Translations under genes and position numbers: made by a program
Notes under the pieces: model-generated
The model's database searches: none
Seen by the model: only the letters and a program-made list of their open reading frames with translations
Told to the model about the DNA's origin: nothing
Origin: Ligustrum vulgare
Lineage: Eukaryota > Streptophyta > Magnoliopsida > Lamiales > Oleaceae
Length of the DNA stretch: 64,000 nucleotides
Reading direction: 5' to 3'
Assembly: GCA_963555705.1 (NCBI GenBank)
Contig: OY743170.1
Coordinates: forward strand, 12,377,096 to 12,441,095
Shown here: one piece after another, positions 49,401 to 61,373 of the stretch
Position numbering within the stretch: the first letter of the stretch is position 1
Layout of the letters: the number at the start of each line of letters is the position of its first letter

Positions 49401-50262
49401 AGTTACCGAACATAGCATACATATTTGACTTATTAGACTTAAATCTTTAAAAACGTCCATTATAGCATCTTTAACACTAGACATCTCCAAAAATATGACA
49501 TCACAAGAGAGATAAAGGAGGAGACAAAAGAGAGTGTGAAAGGAGGAAATAGAATAAAAAATATAGGAGAGAGATTGACATAAAATCTAAACATATATTG
49601 TAAAAGGATGTCTTGAAATAGACACCATTCTATAATAAATACTGTCACATAGGTTTTGTATCTTCCACATCAACGATACGTCAACTGGATATCCATAGTA
49701 GAACATAATATTGGAGATACTCTTAGATAAAAAGGATACATGAGCATCAACAGCTCGTTTGGTCCCATGTACTTTTTTCAAAATTTTGAGGAATTTTAGA
49801 GTTTTGCAAGAATGTTTGGTTGAAAAATGATTAAAATGGTGAAAAGTGGTGAGTCTAATAAAAAATATTTTGCTGAAAATGATTGTGAAGAAAATTTGAA
49901 ACTTTTGCAAATGACCGAACATGCTCTAAAATTAACACTAATTAGTGTACACAAGTATGTGCATGCAACTTTACTATGCTCCTGTTTGGTCGCAATTTAC
50001 ATCTAGATTCATTCTAAGTAATAGTCAATAATTGATTTTAATCATACATTTTATGGGATCCACGATTTTTTAAAGACACATTTCATCAACTTGTATTAAG
50101 TTTGTTAAAAGTTTTATATTTAAAGACATTTTTTTATGTTTTCGAGGTAAAATATGTGATTGAAAAGTAGAGAGAGAAAATATGTATGGTTAAAAAGTGA
50201 TTTAAGGAATCGAGTTGTTTAAAAATATATTTTTGGATCTATATATACACACACACACACAC

Positions 50263-50263
<1 letters not shown>

Positions 50264-50312
<49 letters not shown>
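50264..50312 (+). repeat. (AT)n microsatellite
   Basis: About 24 AT units preceded by a CA run (50248-50262) and followed by non-repetitive sequence. Confidence 0.9.
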
Positions 50313-50313
<1 letters not shown>

Positions 50314-50809
50314 GTTGACGTTTTTTGAGGTAACTTTTCCAAAATAAAGAATACGAATAGTTGTGTCAAAAAAAAAAAAAAACAGCGAACCAATAATGCA
50401 TGGCTCATTTTGGAAACCTTGGATCATAGGCCTGTTTCAACTTTGTGCTCTAGTCAATGATCAACTCAACTCAGCTCAGCTCATGTGAATTTATTTTATT
50501 TGTGTCATTAATTTTTTTAAGAAAAATATAAAATTACTAAGCCCAAGATTCACCATTCTCTGTTTGGTCGAAGCATGTGAATCTTAAGAGAGTTGGACCT
50601 CCTTACCTCTATATTGAAAATTTTCGGTTCGTAATCTAAGTAATGCAAACTAGTATTTCTTCTGTGCAATGCACGAGATTTCTATCCATGATAATGATTT
50701 AGAATTCATGAAAATATATTAATTATACAATCCTATCAAATAAAAAATTTAGTATAAATTGTTACGACCATGCATAAAATAAGCTTGACGCATCATTTAT
50801 GTGAGCATA

Positions 50810-51143
50810 TGTGGAACCCATTGACTACCAGTTGTGCTTAAGACTCCACAGATTATTGTGCTGCCAAGGTGATATGTTGTTCGAACTCCCCATAACCGAA
50901 CTGTTTATTCCGAACTGATGTTATCTGAAGTACATACCTTGGAATGGTGAAAAGACCAGTCAATGTATCAAAGAGATGTGACCCTCTTGCAAGTTCTGAC
51001 TTGAGTGTCGGAGTGCAAACGGGAGCTACCTTGGCCCCCTTTGCATATTGATTGTTTGTCCTAGTGCGCATGTAGTCCACGTGTTCAAAAGGGAGGAGCT
51101 AAGACGTGTTGATCCAAGATCCCACCAGATTTTGTGGTTAACA
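50810..51143 (+). repeat. 5' LTR of the Gypsy element, internally deleted
   Basis: Matches 57366-58005 except that about 290 bases (equivalent of 57556-57845), which in the right copy include the TCTATAAGTAG promoter-like box, are missing. The inner end GGTTAACA is followed by TTCTGGTGTCG, a plausible primer site. Confidence 0.75.
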
Positions 51144-51480
51144 TTCTGGTGTCGTTTGTAGGAAACGGCACTTCTAACCATGAAAATCACATAGTAAAGA
51201 GCCACCAAAAACCTTGAGAAAGGCGGAAAAACCTCTTGAAAAAAGAGTGGGAGAAGAACCATTAAACCCTGAAAAATGTGAGAAATTTCTTGAAAAAGAC
51301 AGATAACTTTTACAAACTACCTTCTGAAGAAGAAGTGGTGAAACAGCACCCACAAGAACCTTGACAAAAGGCCTAGGAACTTTGGAATACAAGTTTACCA
51401 ACCTTGAAAAAAGGAAAAAAAGACTTTGAAAATAAGTTAAATAACCCTTGAAAAGGCTTATAACTTTGAAATAAAAGTTT
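51144..51480 (+). repeat. Degenerate CCTTGAAAA repeats in place of gag-protease
   Basis: At least eight spaced variants of CCTTGAAAAAGG occur (for example CTTGAAAAAAGAG, CCTTGACAAAAGG, CCCTTGAAAAGG). They occupy the space between LTR and RT, where several kilobases of gag and protease would be expected. Confidence 0.6.
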
Positions 51481-52426
51481 TCTTACCTTGATGTGTTCGC
51501 ATGGAAGCACGATGACATGGTGGGCATAGACCCAAGAGTAGCTTGTCATAGGCTTCAAATCGATCCGAGTCACCCCGAGCATAGGCAAAAAAGAAGGCCT
51601 ATGAGTCCAGAGAAGTATGAAGCCTTGAAAGAAGATGTATTGAAGTTATTGAAAAATGGCTTTATCAGGGAATCTCGGTACTCGAAGTGGGTCTCCAACT
51701 TGGTGTTGGTCCCTAAACAAAGTGGAAAACTGAGGGTGTGCATTGATTTTTCAAATTTAATTGAAGCATGCTCAAAAGACAGTTTTCCCTTATCCCGAAT
51801 TGATCAACTAGTTGACTCCACGAAAGGGCATGAAGTTTTGAGCTTCATGGACGCAAATTCGGGGTACAACCAAATTCCCATGCACAGGACTGATGAGGAA
51901 CACACTTCCTTTATTACAGATAGGGGTCTCTATTTCTACAGGGTCATGTCCTTTGGATTGAGGAATGCCGGAGCAACCTATCAGAGGCTAGTAAATCGGA
52001 TGTTTGCAAAATAGCTCGGAAATACAATGGAAGTATATGTAGATGACATGCTAGTGAAAAGCATGATCACATCCAAACATGTTGAGAACTTAGCTGAGAC
52101 CTTTTGTATATTGAGGAAGTGCAAGATGAAGCTCAACCCACTAAAATGCGCTTTCGGAGTTGGTTCCGGGAAATTCCTTGTGTCATGGAAAATAGAAGAG
52201 GAATCGAAGCCAACCCAGACAAAATCAAGGCTCTGCTTGAGATGCACTCTCTCCGGAATCCCAAAGAAGTGCAAAGCTTGACAGGGAGGGTGGCCACTTT
52301 GAGCATGTTTGCCTCCAAATCCATCGATAAATGTTTACCCTTCTTTAAGGTCTTCAAGGGAGGCAAAAGGTTCCAATGGACACCTGAATGTGAGCAAGCT
52401 TTCACCAAGTTAAAGGAGTTCCTAGG

Positions 52427-53384
52427 TTTCATGGATCGCAGGTTCAGCTCCCGAGGTTTCTCACCTCTAGGTAGCTTACCTCTCATTCATTGGCCGGTAA
52501 GGCAGAACAACTGGCACACACGCACGCTGATGAGTAGGATGTAAGGGAAATACCTGCAATATGATCATATCATTAGAGCACTTCATGGTAAAATAGGCCA
52601 ACCGCCTAGCTGTTTCCGACTTGATGAACCGAATGGGGAGATAAGTATTTTCACTGCGTGACATTCTCCCCCATTCGAATCCGCTTACGTCCTCGTAGCG
52701 GGAAGTGAGCTTCGCATCAACATGCACTCCTCAATTGCAGAATTAAACGGCAGCATCCCCTCATGGACGAGCATTCACAGGGTGGTCCTTCCACACTTGC
52801 CCGCTGTAACTCGTACATACCGCCTCCGACACCAACCTTCACCATCTGCCCCCATAAGCAGTAATTCTTCGGTGGACGGCCTCCAGCCGCAGCGCCTCCA
52901 GCACATGTTGAAGCACATGCCTACTACATTCTCGTAGGCCCTGCAAAATGCTCTCCTCAAAACTCCTTCAAAAGCAATCGCGCAACGCTGCCCAGTACAC
53001 CCATCTTCCCCACAGCTTCCTTCTTCTTCATGTTCCGCATGCTTGCCGACACGATCCGTGGCCCAAAATCTTTTCTCCTCTAGAATTCATGTCATTGATC
53101 TCCACAAGACCAACAACGCATTCAAGCGATCCTGCTCTGATACCAACTTTCACGGATCGCAGGTTTAGCTCCCGAGATTTCTCGCCTCTAAGTAGCTTAC
53201 CTCTCATTCATTGGCCGGCAAGGCAGAACAACTGGCACACACGCACGCTGATGAGTAGGATGTAAGGGAAATACCTGCAATATGATCATATCATTAGAGA
53301 ACTTCATGGTAAAATAGGCCAACCACCTAGCTGTTGCCGACTTGCCAAACCGAATGGGGAGATAAGCACTTTCACTGCGTGACA
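52427..53384 (-). mobile_element. TRIM: miniature LTR retrotransposon, 958 bp
   Basis: 237-base LTRs (52427-52663 and 53148-53384) flank 484 bases without coding capacity. Target duplication CTAGG lies at 52422-52426 and 53385-53389. On the minus strand the 5' LTR (right) is followed after two bases by TGGTATCAGAGCAGGATC, an initiator-Met tRNA primer site. GAATGGGGGAGAA precedes the 3' LTR (left). Removing it joins the Gypsy RT to its RNase H in frame (EFLGQARLL). The LTRs are diverged at several positions. Confidence 0.9.
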
Positions 53385-53622
53385 CTAGGACAAGCCCGGT
53401 TGTTATCAAAACCAAAGGTTGGAGAGCCTTTGTTCCTTTACTTGGTCTTCACTAAAGAGGTTGTAAGCTCTGTCATGGTAGAGAGGAAGATGGAAATCAG
53501 CTCCCAGTATACTACGTCAGTAAAGCCCCAATAGATGCTGAAACACGCTATCCAGATATAGAAAAACTCGCCTTGACATTAATCACAGCAACCCACCCGT
53601 AATCTACGACTTTACTTTCATT

Positions 53623-53881
53623 TAGTGATGGCAAAAAAAACCCGATTCACCCTGATAAGAAAAAACCCCGATCCGCCCCGTTTCAATTAAATATTATAAA
53701 ATTTAATAATTTTTTTTTTAAAAGATCTAATGTAAAATATATTTAAAAAAAATAATAAAAAAAATTTGATTGACCGTTCCGCGGATTAGGGGAGTGATCC
53801 GCCCTGACCCGACCCCCCCCCCCCGAAATTTAGATGATCTGGATCGAAATTTTTTCTCGATCCTCCCAGTTTCTAACACTA
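53623..53881. mobile_element. hAT-type MITE in the Gypsy RNase H, 259 bp
   Basis: The left end is TAGTGATGGCAAAAAA and the right end, complemented, TAGTGTTAGAAACTGG. Flanks CTTTCATT (53615-53622) and CTTTCAGT (53882-53889) match at 7 of 8. The body has GATCCGCCC/CCCGATC-type repeats and a C run at 53814-53824. RNase H coding continues on both sides. Confidence 0.75.
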
Positions 53882-54455
53882 CTTTCAGTCGCACTCAATA
53901 TAGGTGCTCCCCAACTTCCCCATGAGACAGATATTGCAAAAACCAGATGCTTTGGGGAGGCTGATGAAATGGGCAATAGAGGTTAGCCAGTGTTGCATCC
54001 AGTATATGCCTAGGACAATGATAAAGGGCCAAGATTTGGCGGACTTCATAAACTCAGCCAAGTGACTTGGACTCAACTCGAAAATTACAAAGGTATGCGG
54101 CTAATTTCATCCTAAAAGATGGAGTACTCTATAGATGTGTGGGGCCCACCAAGGGAAAGTATGTAATGATGAAAATCCATGAAGGCATATGCGACAATCA
54201 CGTCGGGGCACTATCTCTGACTCGGAAGGCCCTGAAACAAGGGTACTTTTGACCTATCATGCGAAAATATGCACACGATTTTGTTCGTAAATGTGATAAA
54301 TGCTAGTGACATGCCAACGTTCCGCACCAGCCTCATCACAAATTAAGGATTGTGACAAGCCCATGACCCTTTGCAAAGTGAGGAATTGATATTATTTGGC
54401 CTATGCCAAGAGGGAGTGGAAACAATGGTTTGAAGGTGATCTTTATTAATTACAA

Positions 54456-54890
54456 AACAATGGTAACACTTTCAAGTTATTAGGGTTTGAAGGTGAAATG
54501 GGTATTTATAGTACAAAAATTGGGAAATAAGAAAAATAAATAGAAGACCCGAAAACAATTCAAATCTAGAGAAAATTTGGCTCCGGTTCAAGGGCACGTC
54601 TGTGCAGGGGAAAATACGGTGGCTGCGCAGACGACTGTTTTCGTGTGTTTTGACATTTTGGCTATGGAGCGCGCGACCTCGCGCTATTTCAACCACGCGA
54701 CAGCGTGGTTGGATTCTCAACCTCGTGATTTTTGATCTCCAACTTGATTTTTGGCTTATTTCTTGACTTAATCACTTTGTTTAGCCTCAAATCTTCAACC
54801 TCTTTGGCACGGATCTCGTCGTGGGTCCCACCAGTACGTGCATCTAGATTTGACTTTCCCGGATCTCATCACTTTCCTTATACAAGCTTA
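54456..54890 (-). other. Insert of unknown nature; possible solo LTR fragment
   Basis: Integrase homology stops here. Read on the minus strand it has a promoter-like order: ACTATAAATACCC (about 54502-54514), then AACCCTAATAACTTG. It is preceded by GC-richer sequence with GCGTGGTTG/CAACCACGC dyads. No clear terminal repeats or target duplication found. Confidence 0.3.
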
Positions 54891-55715
54891 CATTGGTTGA
54901 TTTAAATGTTATGGCAGACATAGTTTGTTTTTTAGCATGTCAAATTAGTAATCGGCCTAAAACCATGACAATCACCCTACAGTCGACGATATCCAAACCA
55001 AGTACCAATGTAATCCATCAATTCATACACTATAACATGATGCAAAGGTGTAAAAGAATTCCCCCAACAAGGGACTTCGATAACAAACCCCACGATTCGA
55101 ATTTCGTTTGGTGCATACACCTCAGATGCTGCATACACCTCTGATGAAAGCAGGGGATTGCCTAGCAAACAAAAGTCGCACTCAAGTAACTAGTTTGAAC
55201 AACATAAGCATTAGGATTTTTGTAGTCTCGCACTGTAAATACTCGTATCTGATAATGTTGATATTATTGCTTTAAAGATGATGATGTTTGGATTCAGGGG
55301 GGCAATATGAATGGCTTAAGCTATGCTATACAAAGTCTACCAGCTTAGCAAAAAGTAGCCATAATGTTTTGATTACTAGGAAATGATCAAGCTATTATTC
55401 AAACCTAACTCCAGGACATAAATGACCCCACTTAGGTTTGAGGGACTATCACACTGGAAATAGACAGAAGAAAATTACGTCACTTTGTCCTTAGTTAAAG
55501 CTAATTAGCTAATTTCTAGCGACTTCGTAACATTCAAATCGTAATACCTCTTCAAAATCTGATGATTACAGTTAGCCAAAACTTATCAAAAGTCCGAAAT
55601 GTCAAGCGCGGCGCCAAGGAATAAAAATAAAAACTTATGAACATCGAAACAAAAGAAATTTACTTGATAAAAAGAAGAACAAATGAATTGTTAAAAGTTC
55701 GACAAGCTATTAAAA
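54891..55715. other. Gypsy internal spacer, nothing recognised
   Basis: No domain-bearing frame. A small local repeat (GCATACACCTCAGATG / GCATACACCTCTGATG at about 55112-55145) is the only structure noted. Confidence 0.5.
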
Positions 55716-55736
55716 CTAGGGGAAGCACAAATAATT

Positions 55737-57191
55737 AAATGGCAAGGGGAGGAGTGTCTTCAATGTAGGTAGAAGAAACATGGGTTGAAACATCGTCGGC
55801 AGGGTCAGATAAGGGATCATCCGCACCACCGTCTTGAGGTTCCGGATAGAAGGCCTCCATTTTGGAAGGTCTAGATATGGGAAGTCTTCTTTTACATTTT
55901 TTGGAGCCATCCGGGCCCCAATGTTTCCAAACACCCTTTGCATCGCCTCATATTCTGGGGTATCCTCAAAGGTGTCCTTAAAATTATGAATCGCCTAGGC
56001 CACCCTAATCCCAACCACCTCTTCTACCCTAGCCTCGATATTTTGCTCCAAGACCTCCTTCACCCTAGAGTCTATGTGCGACTGTAAACGAGGAGTAATC
56101 CTCTTCTACCTTTTTCTGGGCTTCCACTTCCCTTTCCAGCCAACTCGTCACCTCAGTAACCTCATTGGATAACTTGCTCTTCATAGCATTGGCCTCTTAC
56201 AGGGCCTCAGTAGTGACAGTCTGGGCGCGGTTGACATCGTCAAGCTTCTTGTACAGAGTCTCCACATCAGCCTTGGAAGCAGGAAGATCATACTTCAATA
56301 TTTCATTGTCCTCTAGAAGGCGCTTGGCGAGAGCTTTATCTTTCGATGAGGATTTAAGAACTATGGACAGCTGGTCATTAAGGCCACTGATCTCCTTCAG
56401 CATATTTTCACCATGGAGAAGTGTCGTCTCAGCATCCTTCTTGTCAAGTTGCATATCTATGACAGAAGATTCTACCACGTCAATCAGGGCCAAGGCCCTA
56501 ACGTTCATGGTCGTAGCTACAAGCAACTTTCAAGCAGGGGAGATAGCGGAAGAAAATGCAAACCAACCCTCAGTCCAAAATTGTTCCATGGCCAAGGCAG
56601 CTCTAGCAGGTGGATTGCTAGGGAAGTCAAACAGACTCAGGTCAAAGATAACATCCCTGGGAAGGACACTGATCTTAATCTGACTTAGTTCGTCAGCCAC
56701 TGCCTGGGTCACTTCATAGTCCATCCCAGGAAGAGATATAGAAGGCTCATCTCCTCTTTCTGGTAGTTCCGATGGCAGAGGAGGAGGAGCCGAGGAACTA
56801 TCCTTACCTCTTCTTAGTCTTTTCAGAGGAGGTTCCTCTTTAGAGTCCGCTTCAACGATGTCATTGGAGGTGGTGTCCTTAGATAAACACTTCTTAGAGC
56901 TTCTATCTCCTTTCTCGCCACCTCTTTCAAACATTTTCCCTTTCCCTTCGGCCTGGACTTGCTTATGGCTAGTTTCCTTCCTCGTCTCTGGTTGCTGGGG
57001 TCCAATTGGCAATAAGGTCAGAGGAGGTAAAAGTGTTGGAAGGAGCCCTCAAGTTTGGCAGTAGATGCCTTAGATACCTTCTTAAATGCCTCCACTTGAA
57101 GATTGGCAAGGACTAACTTCTGTTTTTTCTCCTTATCATTTTTCCCCTCATCACTGCCATGGCGAAGAATTGGAGGAACTTTTTTTGACAT
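55737..57191 (-). pseudogene. Antisense extra ORF of the Tat-type Gypsy element
   Basis: ATG 57191 opens MSKKVPPILRHGSDEGKNDK, a charged Lys-rich start. After a shift near 57010 comes a polar region with basic KRLRRGKD and Pro-rich APPPLPSELPE. A conserved-looking block follows (MDYEVTQAVADELSQIKISV, ALAMEQFWTEGWFAF), then about 100 residues of heptad-like coiled coil (DMQLDKKDAETTLLHGENML). An in-frame TGA sits at 56532-56530, and a C-terminal part follows at 55943-55737. Tat-lineage elements are known for ORFs between pol and the 3' LTR, sometimes antisense. Function is unknown. Confidence 0.65.
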
Positions 57192-57365
57192 GAGTCCCTT
57201 TAGGGATATCTTGGAAAAGTCATTGGAATCTGATCATCACGTAAATAAGTTAGTTTCAAGAAATTAAATCCAGGCCAAGTAATGCGGAATATAATTAAAA
57301 GTTCAACTTACCCATAGCTCGGAAGAGACCGTGTCTAACAAAGAGCATGTTCTATTCGGAGCTCA

Positions 57366-58005
57366 CGTGGAACCCATTGACTGCTAACTGTGCTTAAGAC
57401 TCTACAGATTACTATGCTGCCGAGGTGTATGTTGTCCGAACTCCCCATAACCAAACTTCTTATTTCGAACTGATGTTATTCGAAGTACATGCCTCGAACT
57501 GGTGACAAGACCAGACAATGTTTCAGAGAGACGTGACCCTCTTGCAAGTTGTGGCTTGATGGGACATTCCCTTTAATGGGGATGTGATGACAGCCGTAAC
57601 CTTATAGTAGGTAATAATGAATATGGGCAAACAATTGGCTTACCTCTCCAACGGTTACAAATTTGATATATGTAAAGCAAAACACGTATTATCGTCTTGA
57701 ACGACTACTTCTTCTATAAGTAGATCACTTGTGTCTTCAAGTAAGAGGTCGATAACTCCATACTCAAACTCTCAATATAAAATCACACTCCTTTTTTTTT
57801 TTTTTTTTACACACTTATACTTCCCGCATCCAACTTATATTTTACCTACAATGAGATCTGACTTGAGCATTAGAGTGCAAATGGGAATCACCATAACCTC
57901 CTTTGCATACTGATTGTTTGTCCTAGTGCGTAGGAAGTCCACGTGATCAAGAGAGAAGAGCTCAGACGTATTGATTTAAGGTACCACCAGATTTTGTGGT
58001 CAACA
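57366..58005 (+). repeat. 3' LTR of the Gypsy element
   Basis: Longer copy with a TATA-like TCTATAAGTAG near 57711 and poly-T at 57791-57808. Ends GGTCAACA. Confidence 0.75.
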
Positions 58006-60900
58006 CAAATAATAATCGAATTTAAAATTTTAAAAAAGACAAAACTAATCAAAATAGGAAAAGAAACAATACCCTACTGTATCATGGGTCTTAAAGTTTG
58101 ACACTTAATTTTTTGTATTAATTTTATTTTACTTTTATTTGTGTTTTTCGCTAAAACTTTTTCTATTTCATCACCAATTTTCTTTTTAATATATTTTAAT
58201 TTTTGATTAAGTTTAATCTTTAATGTATTGATTACATATATTTTATCAAATTTGAGATTTAAAAAAAACAAAACTAATCAAAATAGGAAAAGAAACATTA
58301 CCCCAGTGTATCACGTGTCTTAAAGTGTGACACATAATTAAATTTTTTGTTTTAAATTTGCATTTTCTGTTGAAGATTTTTTTATTTCATCATCAATTTT
58401 CTTTTTAATATACTTTAATTTTTTTTTATCTAGTTTAATTTTTAAAGTATTGATTACATATATTTTATAAAAACTTCAATATATATATAATCATTTTCTT
58501 TTTTTCTTCATTTTTTTTAAATATGTCAATTTTTTTCCAAAATTAAAGAAATGATTAAAATTGCACGGTGTTCAAAATATTTAATGTCTTTTCTTTTTTT
58601 TTTTTTTTGACAAAAAATTTTCCCGATTTAGAAAGTTCATTTGGACGGGAAACTATGCGCGTAAAAGGGTGACGATTATTCTATTATTATATAGATATAT
58701 AGATATAGATTGAACGAAATTCACGAGGGAAGCATTAATTACTGTCCAAGAACATAATCAAATTCATAATGAAAAACCTTCCAAGTTGATGCCATGATTT
58801 TTCACGTTAATGCACTCGTAACCCAACTCATCATGCTATCCCTTACAATTATTTCAAGCTTAAACTTAGTATGGAAAATATGCTTACTATAGGCAAAATT
58901 ATTGCATTTGTTATCATAACGTTAACCAAAAGACCATCATGGGACACCTAATTAACTTTAGGGCTAAATTGTCATTATGCTTTGCTTAATGAGATCAATT
59001 AGGGGAATCTTGGTATACCCTTTCTTTGGATTTATGCCCTATATTTGTAAATAACTCTGACACGGGATTCAATCAATTGTTTAAAAATTTTATTCAGATA
59101 CTGATTCGAAAAGGGTAAAAGATTTAGGTCATACTATTTTGAGGCTTTTTTTGTTGTTATTTTTGAAAAAAAGTAAAAATACGTTCTCTTTACCATTTTC
59201 GAAAACGTATTTTAGAAAAAAAAAATTGTACACAAAATGTCCAAAACCTCACTTTGAGCATTTTAAGTGTATTTTAACAAAAAAAACTCAAAATGCAAAA
59301 AATGAATTTTTTTTTTTTTTTTTTTGAGAATTATCCTCTTTTTTGGGGAGAATTATCCTTATTTGGAACTAAGTTTAGAATAAAGTTTTATTGAATTCAA
59401 TATCAGCATTACAAAAAACATTTAATAGGAATTCTTGTTGTTATTATGTTAGCAAAAAATATTACAAAAAAATAGAATCTCCAACGTTATAAACATGAGT
59501 TATTTTGCTTCCATATATGAGGTTGGATCAGTAAACTCTACATTTAGGGTAATATAATTCAAAAAAATGCTTTAAACATGGACTCCATGTGTGATTATTT
59601 TGTCTTAAGACACTTGCATCCATTTTGTTAAGTCAAACTCTTTATGTGATTATTTTGTTTACATAGACTCATATTTAATTGTGACTTGAACATGAATGTG
59701 ACAACAATAATTAGATAAGTTAATTTATTATAATATTTTTGGAACTTGATCATTAATGACTTTATCTATTTTATAATATTTTCTAGTCATTATTAAATCG
59801 GTCAAATAAAAATTAGATAAGTTAATTTTTTATAATAGAAAATAAATCTTTAAAAGAATTTTTTATTTTTTTTATCCAACAGACAAATTAATTACAAATA
59901 GTCAAAGTGTCATTCTGCAAAATTTCAAACAGAATATGTTTTTCATTTTTAGAAACAGTTTTCAGAAATGACAAATAGAACGGATTTTCAGCATATTTAA
60001 AAACAAAAAATAGAAAATATTTTGAAAAATAAAAATAGAAAATGAAATAAAATCAGAACGCCACCTTAATTTTAAAATTTTTAAATCGATGGAATCGATG
60101 ATAAAAAAAAAAAGTAAAAGCGATATTGTTAGAAGACAAAATTGATCTAGCCACAACCAAGAGCACAATAGTGTGTGTCAACCAAGACACAAGGACTGGA
60201 TCACACAGTGTTGCGGAGTTTAGTGCTTGTGTCTTGGTTGTCACATTAATGTGTTCCTTTGATTAGTACTAGATCAAAATCGTGTTAGAAGGAACGTGTA
60301 AATTCTGAAATTACTGGACTTTTTACTTTTTATAAGTAAAAATAAAAGTTTCGGATTTCAGAGTGGATCCTAATTTTTCTAGTTGAACTCGAAAATAATT
60401 AATATATTTTCTTTGAATTTAGTTGAGAATTTATTTTTCTATATTTACCATACTTTCAAAGTTGAATTCCACTTTTGATTAAACACATCCAAATTACTCG
60501 ACTTTATTTTTCATGTAAAATAAGTTCTTGACAATTCAGTTCAATAAAACTTATTTTCTTTTCATTCAAACTATACTTTTGCATGAAAAAAATCTAGTGT
60601 CAACCACTGGCACCGTTATGGTGTCAGCGACGAACACATGTGTTGTGGCCCTACTTGTGTGTAGGGTATCCACAACTGTATCTATCTTTGGGAATAATTG
60701 ACACAGAATCAAAATTGTACACTTGCAATCTAACGGATCCTAAATATTCCTAGTAAGTAGTAACTTGTCTTGGGAGAAATATGTACACAAAAGATTTGAA
60801 TGACTTGTGAAAATGGTAGATTATGACACAAGAACAAAGTCAAAACCAAACAAAAGAGAATCGATTGGGGGTGGGGGGTTTTGTGATGATGGGCTTCGTT
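58006..60900. other. Intergenic AT-rich DNA
   Basis: Holds a 229-base tandem duplication at 58025-58482, the Helitron-like terminus near 58675-58709, and poly-T/A runs. Short frames show no domains. Confidence 0.5.
58025..58482. repeat. 229-bp imperfect tandem duplication
   Basis: AAAACTAATCAAAATAGGAA occurs at 58041 and 58270, followed in both by TACCC(T/C)A(C/G)TGTATCA and TCTTAAAGT(T/G)TGACAC. The two units have diverged by substitutions and small gaps. Confidence 0.75.
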
Positions 60901-61136
60901 GGTTTGAACCAATCCAAACCATCATTGCGAATCTTCGGACGGCCGAGCCCCACTTATCATTTTGAGTGTCAAATACCCAAAGTACCCTTCTATTCCATTC
61001 CCAAAATATCCTTCTCTCCCTGCAGAGCTCATCATACACATACGCCATCCCCAAAAAACCTCATCATCATAATCATAGTAAAATGGAAGCCGCCTTCTAT
61101 GCTTACACATGCATGCTTATTGTCTAACTTTTTGCA

Positions 61137-61371
61137 CTATATATATTCCCCTGCCCTTTCACTTTGTCCCTCACTTTTTTCAATTTTCTCAAGAAATCTT
61201 AACTCCATCTTCTTCTTCTTCATCTTCTTCAACCAACTTTCCAAAAGGTAATCCTTTTTTTTATTATTATTATTATTTTTTTATATATGGGTTTTTTGTG
61301 CACTTTATTCTTGTCTTTATACCAAAAGGTATTGTTGTTAATTTGCTTACATTTTTGTAAATGTTTGACAG
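61137..61371 (+). promoter_or_regulatory. ZPR promoter TATA box and 5'UTR with intron
   Basis: CACTATATATATTCCC at 61135-61150 is a good TATA box. A CT-rich leader follows, ending CCAAAAG/GTAATCC at 61247. The intron 61248-61371 is T-rich and ends TTTGACAG, two bases before the start codon. The splice sites fit consensus well but no transcript evidence is available. Confidence 0.6.
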
Positions 61372-61373
61372 AA

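Larger units (their letters stand above)
48215..50648. other. Intergenic AT-rich DNA
   Basis: Poly-A/T junction at 48797-48826, a GTTTGGTC-type repeat at 49740-50210 (shared in wording with 13830-14180), CA and TA microsatellites at 50248-50312. No gene. Confidence 0.55.
51481..54455 (+). pseudogene. Gypsy RT, RNase H and integrase N-part, interrupted twice
   Basis: RT lies at 51490-52426 (QKRRPMSPEKYEALKEDV, VCIDFSN, SFMDANSGYNQIPM, MSFGLRNAGATYQRL, YVDDMLVKS, KMKLNPLKCAFGVGSGKF). The end of RT and RNase H resume after the TRIM at 53390 (GQARLLSKPKVGEPLFLYL) and again after the MITE at 53882 (NFPMRQILQKPDA, QDLADFI). The integrase zinc region (CDNHVGALSLTRKALKQGYF, RKCDKC) and first catalytic Asp region (GIDIIWPMPRGSGNNGLKVI) occupy 54070-54455. 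Stops and shifts are common, and two Trp codons near 54366-54385 are TGA. The rest of the integrase is not recognisable. Confidence 0.85.
50810..58005 (+). mobile_element. Decayed Tat-lineage Ty3/Gypsy retrotransposon
   Basis: The LTRs are 50810-51143 (shortened) and 57366-58005, clearly diverged. Homology may start up to 40 bases further left. The order is: LTR, about 340 bases without gag or protease, RT and RNase H, integrase start, spacer, antisense ORF, LTR. RT motifs (GIDPRVACHRLQIDPSH, YVDDMLVKS, FSNL-type fingers) fit the Tat group, which often carries an extra ORF before the 3' LTR. A TRIM (52427-53384) and a hAT MITE (53623-53881) are nested within it. No clear 5-bp target duplication remains. 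Confidence 0.8.
50649..58709 (-). mobile_element. Possible Helitron split by the Gypsy element
   Basis: The left end is CTAGT (minus strand) preceded by hairpin CTCGTGCATTGCACAG and followed by host T, almost as in the Helitron at 23281. The right end, complemented, starts TCTATATCTATATATCTATA and goes on to TAGAATAAT, again like that Helitron. Without the Gypsy element about 0.86 kb would remain, near the 903 bases of the other copy. The two ends have not been proved to belong together. Confidence 0.4.

Noticed and set aside
56165..56683. 172-codon plus-strand frame
   Set aside because: Complement of the coiled-coil part of the antisense ORF, which shows the better protein pattern and a plausible start.
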